This document shows positions 1 through 10,241 of a stretch of DNA of 64,000 nt, one piece after another; within the stretch, counting starts at the first letter, position 1, and every line of letters begins with the position of its first letter. Source of the DNA: Collybia mongolica. Taxonomy: Eukaryota > Basidiomycota > Agaricomycetes > Agaricales > Clitocybaceae. A program made the position numbers and the translations under genes. The stretch is taken from the NCBI GenBank assembly GCA_013420905.1, contig JAAXNY010000005.1:1-64000 (forward strand). The letters run 5' to 3'. The notes beneath the pieces were generated by a model. It was not told the origin of the DNA. It saw only the letters and a program-made list of their open reading frames with translations, and did not search any database.

Positions 1-117
1 CCCTAACCCTAACCCTAACCCTAACCCTAACCCTAACCCTAACCCTAACCCTAACCCTAACCCTAACCCTAACCCTAACCCTAACCCTAACCCTAACCCT
101 AACCCTAACCTAACCTA
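1..117. repeat. Terminal telomere tract, (CCCTAA)n
   Basis: About 18 perfect CCCTAA units run from the first base and then degrade into CCTAACCTAAAC. The C-rich strand reads away from the chromosome end, so this is the left end of a chromosome with TTAGGG telomeres. The tract passes directly into coding sequence of the minus-strand gene with no spacer. Confidence 0.98.
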
Positions 118-1430
118 AACCAAAAGAAATCCGCCTCTGCTTTCGTCACAATTGTCCGGCGATAAACGGTTGGGTCTTCTTCGTCTTTCTCCCAAACATA
201 AACCGTGGATGTCTTACTCGGCCCGCTCTTGGTGGCATAAGCTTCCCGGGACTCGCGACTCTGCTTCTCTGTAGGAGTCTCCACCTGAATCCGATGTTGT
301 TGGGCTTTCTCTTTCCGTGCTTTGAAAGTTTCCCAGTCCTCTCCGGGCTTCTGACCAGACAGTGGATTGACGATCATCCTTCGATCAACAGGTGGAGGAG
401 GAAGCTCCTCGTCATCCCATCGAGCGTTCCCACGCATAAGGTCAGATGGATCGTCGGGCAAGGTGATTGGGGCACCGGAACTAGGGATGGATGATATGGT
501 GCCTTCGAACTTATATGTTCTTCTAGTGGGAAGCACGATAGAGTCGTACTGAGCTACTCGTCGTTGCGCAATCTCAATGTAATCATCAGGTGGGTAGAAT
601 TCTACAAGCATATGAGCGTCCTGAGCCTGAATGTCCTTAACACCATGTCCCCATATGAACCATATCGGTACGCTGGCGCGGCAGAAATAAACCAGGTACG
701 GACCCCATCTGGTTGCGTACGGATCAAGGAATGCGCCGGGTCGCAAACCCGGCGACAGATCACCAACGACGGACTCCTGGAGGAGATGGAGCCACGATCG
801 AGATATGGGATCCAGGGCGCGGGTGGCGAGTCTAACAAACGCGTTTTGAAAGCAATTATCCTCGAATTCTCCCAACCATAGAGACAGCGCGAATGTAGTG
901 CAGGCGGACATGACTCTAAATGCCCATATCGCTCGTCTGGCGCATACAATGGTTAACTCCTGTGTTTGATGAACATCGCGATAGCCTTGCTGCATAGGCC
1001 AAAGGGGCCAGGAGATCTTCGGGAACAAGTGGGCTTTTGGATGTTTTGCCATCAGGTAGAAGATAACGTCATGTAACGAGTCCTCCAGAGCAATCCATCG
1101 ATTCATGAAACCTTGTTCCAGCACAAAGGACGAGTGTGTGCCAGGGACATGAATGGCGGCCTTCTTAAGCTCGGAAGGCGTGACAGCCAAAACCGAAAAT
1201 ATTGGCCCGTGGTGAATGGCCTTTTTCGGGTAATACGCCATGTATATCTCAGAATCTGAGAGAAAACACGTCGCGTTTGGGTCACCTTTAGGTTGGCGTG
1301 GGGAAGGCGATGAAGTGTGGATGGGGAGGGTACGACTATATGGCGAGACTACGAGCCCTGATTGATTATGCCACATGAGGTGGCGGTGGACTTCTGGCAG
1401 TCGGCGTCGCTCGAAGCTCCGATCGTTCAT
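105..1430 (-). pseudogene. Conserved fungal protein of unknown function, 3' end replaced by the telomere
   Basis: This is an open frame of about 441 codons from the ATG at 1430; a longer reading needs a non-ATG start at 1460. The product is Trp- and Pro-rich. Its C-terminal third is charged, with the segments GQKPGEDWETFKARK and YVWEKDEEDPTVYRR. I recognise the style of a large uncharacterised Agaricomycete family from memory only, and no function can be assigned. The last codons (WFRLG and the stop) are written by the degenerate telomere repeat, with the TAG at 107-105. The natural 3' end is therefore gone and telomere was added inside the gene. Block A1 lies just upstream (1572-2385) and may have supplied the 5' region. 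Whether the truncated gene is expressed cannot be told. Confidence 0.7.
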
Positions 1431-1571
1431 ATTGTAACGTATCGTCGATCTACTGTACAAATGGGCCGCAATATAGACTAAATACGTGCTGAGTGTAATG
1501 AAGCCGATTGCTACGGATTGCCTGACAGGCGCGACGAAGTACAGCTAAGCAAGAGGCAATGGAAAACTGAT

Positions 1572-2385
1572 GGAGACTATCAGCGATGCACGGCAGGACA
1601 ATCATCACGGACGTACGGAGCTCCAACTGACCCGAAACCTTTTCTATGAACGACCGAAGATCCCCAGGGGCAGTCTAACGGAAGAGCACAAGGTAACTCT
1701 TGAAACGTTACGCGAGTACGATCGTGTTCAGAGGGCCGCCAGCACAGGTGAGGCGTCGAGAAAGGAGTAGTGTCAGGAGCAAACCCCGCAACTCTACTGT
1801 AGAACGAAGAGAGAAGATGGTATTGGGAGCAGGCCCCGCAACACCAAGTGGATCGTTGTTGTTGAGGTCGTCGTGGTGTGGTGAAAGGTCGGTGGGGATG
1901 GGGTGGAAAGGAAGAAGTGACGAAAACGCGCCCAAAGAACAATTCAACAGTCAGGTGACAACTTATCGCCGAGATCACCGAGTCTGGAACACCGGCGGTC
2001 TATCGGTTCAATTATCGGACTCGTCACTTGTTCCGCAACCTGTTCCGCTCCCACCACTACACAACGTACGGGGTCTGCCCCTGCGTCTGCCTTATACATC
2101 TCGGACTACTACAGCGTACGGGGTCTGCTCCTGCGCCTGTATCTCTTGTCGCCCGATTCCTCCATCCAAACTCGACACCCGAGGTTCGTCGAACCTCGCC
2201 GTTCTCGTGCATCGGGGCCCACTCCAGCCCACACAAACTCCTGCGCCTACTCAAAAACTCAACTTCGCCTGTAAAGGGAGACATACTCACACCATATGAC
2301 AAGGTTCATTAACTGAGCGTCGTCTCGCTCATGCTGACCCACTCTATCACGTAGGTTCTATATACAATCCCCACCGCGTATTTAC
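1572..2385 (-). repeat. Subtelomeric block A, copy 1
   Basis: This block is almost identical, in inverted orientation, to 13465-14272, and is also related to 16900-17755. It contains a perfect 17-bp palindrome (2181-2197) and two copies of the CGTACGGGGTCTGC(C/T)CCTGCG motif (about 2076 and 2112). The only long frames in it are present on both strands and in several copies, so I read it as non-coding or 5'-flanking DNA. Confidence 0.85.
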
Positions 2386-3309
2386 GACACGACAAACGCC
2401 TGAACACCGCCTGAACGGCCTGGATACTGGGGTACTCCTTCGGACTGCAGGTGAAACAAGGTTTGTTGGTTCTCATCCTCGCATCTCATTTTTTAGGCAG
2501 GTACACTTGAGGTTCGTCGAACATCATGTTCCCGCCTCCCCGTGGTTGGCATCGGATCTTCGCCAAAAAGACACTTGGAGATGTGGCTTACTCTTGCTGC
2601 TTTTAGGGTAAGATGAACTTATATGGTCAGTGCCTCTTTCTGCGAGATCATCGCCATCTCAGTACTGACACATTTCTCTCGTAAAGTCCTGTATACCTGA
2701 GGTTCCTCGAACCTCGCCTTTCTCGTTTGAACCGGGTCTGATCCCCGCCGGCACTTTCTCAAGTCTACCGATCAAGTCGCCATCTTCTACATCCCAAATA
2801 TTCAAAGAACCCAAACTACAAGGCCTTGAAACATCAAGCCGTCGAGTCTCAGCGCTCACCCCCTCCTGGAACAGAAACCTCCCCACCCCCCCAATCCCAC
2901 CCCTGCCGATACGCAACGTACGGAGTTTCCTCCTGCGTTTTTTTTCTCCACTTTGAATGGAGGCCGCGTACGGCGGTTTCTCCTGCGCCTTCCTTCCTCC
3001 AACTCAGATGTCCGAATGCCTGACCACCGTCATAAACGACTTGATTAACGGCGTACGTACACCCGAGGTTCGTCGAACCTCCCTGTGTCTCTAGCTTGCA
3101 CTTACTCACTCTAACAGAATGCTCGAAACTACTTTGATGGTACCTACGACCGCGTGCTGCCTGGCATAACTCCAGAAATCCGGCCTGAGGTAGAACAAGT
3201 TGCAAAACATAAAGTCGTAGTTGTGATTAGGTACAGGGCAGGGTGGTTAGGTACATGGGCAGGCTAGTAAATTCGTAACGATGGAATAGATATCCTATTG
3301 ATGCGGGTC
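2386..3309 (-). repeat. Subtelomeric block B, copy 1, downstream of the SNF2 gene
   Basis: The stretch 2660-3300 matches 15500-16190 in inverted orientation and, more loosely, 16190-16900. It holds palindrome copies at 2509 (imperfect), 2699 (variant arm) and 3065 (perfect), and two TACGGAGTTTCCTCCTGCG-type motifs near 2910 and 2960. The 2386-2660 part is less repeated. No gene is seen. Confidence 0.7.
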
Positions 3310-6300
3310 CTACATAGACTCACGCTGTTTTTCCTTACGCTTCGTCAACTTTCCGAAGGGGTTCTTGGATTTCGTAGTCGCGGGAGGAGGGCTCAATGGT
3401 TGGTTGTCTACAAGGCGGCGGCCAAATTGGCTAGGACGGCGCATCGCCGGAACATCTAAACGTCCGTAGTCAAATGAATGCACCGTTTTCTCGAAGAGGG
3501 TCTTACTGGAAGTAGAACTAACACGCCTGTCCTCAGAAAATACATCGACAGACTGTTGGGATTCTCGTGATGGTTTGGATGGTCCCACATCAAATCGGGG
3601 GCCTGTAGAATGAACAAGATGCTATTCAGTTAACAAGACACGGCACATATCACGGACGAGACACACCCGACGATGGCGGTACTGAGTTCGAAGACGAACT
3701 TGCAAGAGATGGGGCTTCATCCGAGCGTCCAGCCGAAGTCATGCTGCGTATCCATCCAGCGGGCCTTACCCATTTTTTCATGCGCATAGCTGCTGGTTGG
3801 ACCATCTGGCGTTCCGGCGGGACGTGCGCTTCACGGTATTTCCCAGTGAAGCCTTCGTGCTGGTTAGAGGCGCTCGACATCTCTTCATCGTCTTCTCCTA
3901 CTGTGCGCTTCGTGATGCGCAGACGCTTCTTTTCCTTGCGAACCTCAGGGCTATCTGTCGTGGGGTTGAGTAAACAGCAATTTAAGTTGGGATATTTGAA
4001 CTCACCGGGTTGAACGCTGCGTCCCCGTCGAGTTCCTTTTGGGTTTGGGTTATAGTTATGAGGCTCTGTTGTGGGCGGGACCGAGAAATCGGAGTTCATC
4101 AAGAAACCAAGGTCAGGAGACGATGCTACAGGTATGTTCCGAGATCAATAGGATGCGAAAAATGAAACGATTACAGTTTACATTGTAGTAACTCCGTGCG
4201 CGGCTCAGGAGTCTCACAATTTATGTGCTCGGGTCTGGGAACATTGCCGCCCACATCGGCAGGAGCGCCATATACGGGGGAAGTACTCTGAGGGAGATGA
4301 CCGTCGTCGTTGGGAGCAAGAGACATAGCGTCACTGGCTTCGCCAAGATCGTTGCCATCGCTGATGCCTTCTTCGTCAGTAGTTGGAGCCACGGCGTCAC
4401 CATCACTGATACCAAGGTCGTCTCCGTCGCTAGTACCAAGGGCCTCACCCTCACTGGTGCCGAGAGCTTCGCCATCGCTGGTACCACACAGATCGTCTCC
4501 AATACTTGCAGTGCCGTCGTCAGCAGCGAGCGCCGTCCCGGACTTCGATCCGTCAATGTCCATGGGGTCTCCTTCCGGTCGCTCGTCGACATCCATCGCA
4601 TGACTGTTCTGGGCCTTTGGTCCATCATTCACCTTTTTATCAAGGACCATATCGTCTTCCTCAGCCCCCACTGTCTCTTTGACGAATTTTGCAGTGGCCT
4701 TCTTAGCCGCCCTCTCTTCTGCCTTTTGAGCCTTCTCCGCCCCCTTCTCCGCCTTTCGAGCCTTCTCCGCCTCTTTCTCTGCAATGCGTCCTCCCTTTTC
4801 CGCCTTCCGCTCCATTTTTTGCCTTTCCTTTGCCTCTTTATCCGCCGCCTTTCTTTGCTCCTTCTCCTCCTGCTTCTTTGACCTTTCGAGCTTCTTCCGT
4901 TCTCTCTCCGCTTCCTTCCGTGCAGCTGTTTCGGCTTTCTTTTGATGCCGCTTCGTGTCTAGAGCCTCGGGGTCATCGTCGTCGACATCATCCTGGGGAT
5001 CCGCTAAGGATTTCCCCGAGAACAGGTCATACATCTCTGAACAACTTGTCAAAATCTGTCAAGAGGAGTCAAGTGATACGACACACCTTCGCCCTTTTTC
5101 TTATCGAGAAACGCGTCCATCAAGTATTTTTTCCCGCGCGCTAGAGAAGACAAGACGATGTCCGCTGTATCAGCCGCGAGGAGGGTGTAGGTAACCACGG
5201 TCTTCTTTTGGGGTTGTCGGAGCGCTCTGCCGAGAATCTGGTGTTCTTCCTGAGCGCTCCAGGGCTGGTCCTATGAAGGAGATTAACACGTCGAAACATC
5301 GAATACCAGCTGCAGGACTCACAAGAAAAATAATCACTGTGGCAACAGTGAGATTCAAGCCCGTAGAACCAACCGCCGATATGATCAAGACGCGATACGT
5401 AGGGTCTTCACAAAATTTCTTCACAATCCTCGCGCGCTGATTAAATGCCGTTTGCCCATCAATATACAGGAATCTGATCCCATACAGGGATAAGATCTAG
5501 GCGCAATCAGCACTGGAAAAAGGACGACCGTTACGAGACGCTCACATTTCTAAGGAGCGGGCCAAGGCTGGGGTACTCCTGATAGATTAGAATCCTGCGT
5601 AAGAAAGTCGCAACTTCGCCGGTTGGAAGAGGTGGAAGAGTCGGGAAGCGCATCTGACCATTTTCAACAAGGGGTCGAGGCGCATCGTCGCGAGACAGGA
5701 GGTACTGGCAGAGCCGGGCGCAAGTATCAATTTTTGTGGATTTTACCTTCTCCCATGCTGCGAGACTCCCAAATCTGGGAGGAGGCACTGAGATATCCAA
5801 GCGCGCAAAGCCCATAGCCATGCGGTGTTCAATATAAAAACTCCTTGAAACTATTGTTAAAAGGCCGTTGGAAGATGAAACACTGTGAACCATCTGTCAA
5901 TACAGTGTACAACGGAAATTTTCTCAACAACATCACCTCTCCTTCACTTTGTCCGCGAGTTCGGAGATGACCTCCATTTCGCGCGCCGTCAGATTTAGAA
6001 TCACCAGATTTTCTTCGTGAGGTGGGAGTGGTACAAGACACTGTTTCTTCCAATCAAGGCTCTCTTTGGTACGCCTAAGAATGCGCCCTTGGAATTGGCG
6101 TTGCATGCGCTGCGCAATGTCCACCACAGCAGAATCGATTTCTACCGGCCCATCGACAGAGTCGTCTCCCCTTGAGCGTCGTATGACCGTTGCGTCCGAC
6201 TTCTCTTCAGCTAGAGCATCTTCGCTGAAGAAATGGGGTATTCCGACCAATCTCCCCATGCTGGCGACGTCCTAAGTGGTCGTCGTTAGTATGTGGTACA

Positions 6301-8425
6301 CATATTCTGACAATACTAGGTTTACCTTCGTCGATGTCTGAAGAGGTGTTCCTGTCATTATTTGACGGAAAACAGCCTGCTTCGACAGTGAGAGCGCAGC
6401 GCTGCCCTTAGTCCCCACGTTGCGAAAGCCATGGGCTTCATCAATTGTCACCGATAAATATTGCCTCCCATAGAGTGTGCTGCCGACAAGCAGCTTATAC
6501 GAAGGAAGAGGAGTGGGATCTTCCCAAGGGAGTTTCTCCGATGATGGCTTCGCATAAATCAACGAATAATCTTGCAGGAGTGACTAATAGCTGTGGTTAG
6601 TAGTCGAAGAAAGACGACAATTAATCAGGCCTACCGAGTGTGATGCGAGTATGATAACGTTTCTGAGCTTGTGTTTCGACTTGGAAAAATCTCCCTCAGG
6701 GCCCCAGAACGCCTCATGTTGGGCTTTTCCGGTGCCATATAATAAAATATCAAATGAACCTCCTCTAAATAGGGTTCTCACCTCGACCTCCCATTGAGAC
6801 AGGAGCGTCCCGGGAACAAGAAACAAATGTGGGAGATCGGGTATTTCCCGTTTGTCTCCCAAGAATGGGTTTTTTTCTGGAGATGAAGTTTCGTCAAACT
6901 TTGCGAGGAGCAGGTGGGCGAGGCAGGAACTAACCGAAAAAAGGGGGAAGCTCCTTTCCTACTGCTTGGCGCACTACACATTCAGCCAGAATAGCAACTG
7001 CCGTGATGGCTTGAAAAGTCTTGCCAAGCCCGACATCATCAGCAACTAACACTCCCGTACATGCGCCAACAGCTGGAACTGGCTTGAAGACCATTCGAAA
7101 CATGGCATGAACTCCAGCTTTTTGGTGCCAGTGGAGCTCTATGGGAACCATGTCTGGATTGTTCTGTGCTCGTTCAGGAGCAAATTCAGCAGCATGGGTG
7201 GGATCCCATGAGGTAAGTCCCCCACAGTGACGATAGCGATTGAAGACTACAGGAAGACCATCGAGAAAGCCAAGATTGTGCTCCAGATCAGCAGGAGACA
7301 ACCCCATCTCAACCTCAACGCCAGGATCAGAACCGTCGATAGCTTCCCCAAATCGATATGAGAAGGCCGGCTGTTGGCCTTGCAGCTCGACATTATCGTC
7401 GCGGCCAAAAGAATCGAAAAACTCTCTATAGAGAGAGAGGACGTCTGCGACGTCTTGTTCGGAAGCCAGAGTTTGCAGCGCAGCATGGGTGACTTTGGTT
7501 AGTTCTTGAATAGAGTCAGCTATGATCCGCTCAAGAAATATCAGAACGCTTACTCTTCTTTGCTTTTGCAACTTTCAGAACCTTCGCATCCAGGACAGCA
7601 CCCAGCCCAGCCATAAGCTGCGTGAGTTCGGCTTCTATACAACTCACTCTCTCCAGGGCTTGTTCCATTTGAAGAGACTCCGCAGCGGCCTTCCAGCGAC
7701 TGACTTTGAGAATAACACTCGAAATCTGGCGCTTCGTAGGCGTGTCCTTACTGAGGCCTAGAGGGGTTGAGTAACGGCTCGAAATAAAAATCAAAGTCGG
7801 ACATACCATCGAATGCGTCCATAGCGCCTTTCTCTAAAGCAACGAGGCGCTTAGAGGTGCGCTGTAGTTGGTTGTAGATGTTGATCCATGTGCGTTGCAT
7901 GAGTGCGAGCGTCGGTGAGCGCAGCCCTGTACGGAGGAGACCAAGGGAATTACAAGCCTCTTCACCAAAGAGAGACCTCGCAACGTCGTCCACTGCAAGC
8001 GGTAAATATGTGGAGTTATGTGGGACATCGTCCAATCCACTCCCATCGCTGAGCGCAAGAGTCAATGGGTGCAGGTTTTTGACCTTGAGGATCTCTGTGA
8101 TTTCGGCATGAATTTTCCTCTTCTGCCACAACTCCGTGACCCAGTTCCGCCACAAATCGCGCCCAGCGACACGGATGGAACCACGCCTGGAACTCGAGAA
8201 CTTAATCCTCTCATCCTCGGTGCGCAATTTCTGGTACTGGTCGAAGTAGAGTCCGATGAGGTTTGCGGTTTCTCGTGTCCAGCCCTCGGGAAGGAGGGAA
8301 TCGTCATCCGGAAACAGCCCATGCTTCACACCAGTGATTCGCTGCCAGCAAGGGTATCCCCAGGGCGCGCCATCGTGCATGACGTACAGCTGGGTGAGTG
8401 CGCTGTGAACCATATGGCTAGGCAT
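3310..8425 (-). CDS. SNF2-family DNA-dependent ATPase (helicase-like), 13 exons
   Basis: Exons on the minus strand: 8425-7807, 7757-7554, 7504-6935, 6876-6635, 6583-6326, 6271-5937, 5882-5546, 5496-5323, 5270-5087, 5036-4182, 4125-4006, 3954-3667 and 3602-3310. The twelve introns are 49-64 nt, all GT-AG, and keep one frame of 1492 codons. The ATP-binding loop DDVGLGKT lies near residue 435, motif Ia LVPGTLLSQWEVE near 490, DEAH near 593, TGTPLQTS near 630, RILRRTKESLDW near 720, STGLNL near 900 and motif VI QILGRALRQPQ near 925. Both RecA-like lobes are complete. A Lys/Glu-rich probable coiled coil (about 990-1110) and a disordered Asp/Ser-rich tail follow. Proteins of this class remodel or translocate on DNA in the nucleus; a telomere role here is inference. 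The ATG at 8425 was chosen because the gutted copy at 14950 starts at the same codon and a TATA box lies about 105 nt upstream. Confidence 0.9.
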
Positions 8426-8527
8426 GTTTCGAGCTAAGTGGGTGAGCGATGTCGAGGTTTGGAAAGGCAAGTAGGGAGGTGCAAATACTACGAGAAGGCG
8501 AATGACGAATATCCTTTCACCCTCACT

Positions 8528-8535
8528 CTTTTATA
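8528..8535 (-). promoter_or_regulatory. TATA box of the SNF2-family gene
   Basis: TATAAAAG on the minus strand, about 105 nt before the chosen start. The gutted copy has TATAAAAA at 14843-14850 in the equivalent place, so the element is conserved between copies. Confidence 0.65.
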
Positions 8536-8800
8536 GAGAAAAGAAAATTGCAATAATACTGTGTATAGTGAAAAGAGTCTACACGAAAAATACCAGTTAC
8601 ACTATCAGAATGCAGCCAAGAGAAAACTCAAGCCTCAAAGAAACTCCAACGGACAAATGTGACGTTCAAGGAGGTGGTGTTAACACCTGGACCCACGTTT
8701 CAGAAGGCAAAATTAGACTAGCGGCGGATGCAGTATACCTCATTCGAGACTCTTGGTTATTCATTCTTCATGGACATATGGAAGATTTCGAGACCAACTA

Positions 8801-9083
8801 ACTAGAAGGAAATAATCAGATATCCATAAGAAGGAAAGTAAAAGAAACTTACGTAGAGTTGAGGAAACGGCCCGTGGAGCTTAAGAATAGAATTCGTATG
8901 TTTACTCCAATAACTAGGAAGCATATCATAAGACAAAACTGACGGGGATTTAGGAACGCAAGCAGGACACTCACTGGTAAGGTGACCAGATGTATCTGGA
9001 GAAGTCGTTAGGCTAGACATTTGCTCAAGTGCATTTATCGAAGCCGTATGCGCATGCAAGAGATGTATGGCGGCATCAAGCAA
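8801..9083 (-). other. Conserved coding-like exon upstream of the SNF2 gene
   Basis: An open frame reads LLDAAIHLLHAHTAS and continues to FPQLY, where a canonical donor (GTAAGTTTC) starts a 51-nt intron (8852-8802) ending TTCTAG. There is no in-frame ATG near the 5' end, so it would be an internal exon whose upstream exon I cannot place. The same segment occurs inverted at 14310-14580. That copy has lost one base before the donor, which shifts the frame. I do not recognise the protein. It could be a divergently inherited piece of the repeat unit rather than a live gene. Confidence 0.35.
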
Positions 9084-9089
9084 GTCACC

Positions 9090-10171
9090 AAGGTCACAGA
9101 CGCAGGAGAGCTCCCCGTACGTTGTTAAACCAAACCAGACTCAGGAGTAACCCCCGTAAGTCGATCTAAGGCAAGTGGCTACGGTTTCTGCGAAAGTGGA
9201 GCAGCTCAGACGCAATGAAGACGGTAAGAATGGGGAGAGGAATTTTTTTTGTTAATTGTTTGTTGACCGTATTATTCTTTATTTGTTTGGATAGCTGGTG
9301 CGCGTTTCAAACTCCACACTTCTCCAACGTCGCGTCCTTCGCACTGGGGACTCTTAGTGGAGACTGAGGCTGCACCTGCGTACGGGGTTTGCTCCTACGC
9401 GGGATACTGCAACATGTGGGGTTTGCTCCTGTGTATGCATTTGGGATGTCATTCTCGTTGATGACAATTGTCCCTCCCAAGCACGCATTTTCTTGGCCAG
9501 TAAGTCAGTACCTCATCTTGCGGAGATTCACTTCTAATTTTGTAGTAAATTAAACCCCTTTTCCGTGTTAGATTTGACGCGCTCCATTACAACAGACCTC
9601 CGCGCGAGGTTCGACGAACCACGGATTATCATTGGACCGTTCCCTTCCAGACTCCTCCGTCAATTCCATATCAGGGTCCCCGATGTCTCATTACCGTCCG
9701 CAGTCCCGTATCAAGGGTTGTTGTACAGACAAACCGGGATGCTATGCTCAATTATCCCGTTTCCGCGATAGTCTCAACCAACTCCTTCCGGGATAGCAGA
9801 CTTCTGTACGAAGTTTGACAAACTCCAAAAAATTGGTAAGCCACTCTATTCCTTTCTGATACCTTTATCCCAGAAACACCAAGGTCTTATCACATTCATT
9901 TTTCTGCAAACAGGGTTGCTGCACGGACGCACCACAGTGCGATTTTTTCTCCATTTCTTCCTGGTCTCGACCCGCTCTACCCATGACATCGGACTTCCGC
10001 ATGAGGTTCAATGAAACATGCCACATTGTAAGTCGCACCTTGCTTGGAATACCCCTCAGTTGATCTTAGAGTCTCGCAGATATCAATTGATCCGCCCGTA
10101 GTCCAATAATGAGCGATTTTGCGCCAGAGATACTCCCCAGTCCCCTTAATTAGAAATAAGCATTCTAATAG
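9090..10171. other. Spacer with decayed copies of the subtelomeric motifs
   Basis: No gene is supported here. Motif relics include GGAGAGCTCCCCGTACGTTG near 9106, GCGTACGGGGTTTGCTCCTA near 9379, and damaged palindromes near 9606, 9805 and 9993. An intron-like segment (GTAAGTCAGT to TTTTGTAG, about 9500-9545) has no convincing coding exon beside it. Confidence 0.5.
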
Positions 10172-10179
10172 TATAAATA
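10172..10179 (+). promoter_or_regulatory. TATA box of the 871-aa gene
   Basis: TATAAATA lies 63 nt before the ATG at 10242, with a short AT-rich leader between, which is a plausible core promoter spacing. Confidence 0.6.
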
Positions 10180-10241
10180 CGTCCTAAAATATGTGAATAT
10201 GGCTATACCTAAACCTCACCCTTACACTAATCGTATACACA

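Noticed and set aside
1700..2299. A 199-codon plus-strand frame, mirrored at 13548-14147
   Set aside because: It lies in block A, overlaps other long frames, and is matched in the third copy only with frame breaks. It follows the repeat and palindrome sequence rather than protein-like conservation.
4225..4881. A long plus-strand frame of 218 codons
   Set aside because: It is the complement of the low-complexity tail exon of the SNF2 gene, whose splice structure supports the minus strand.
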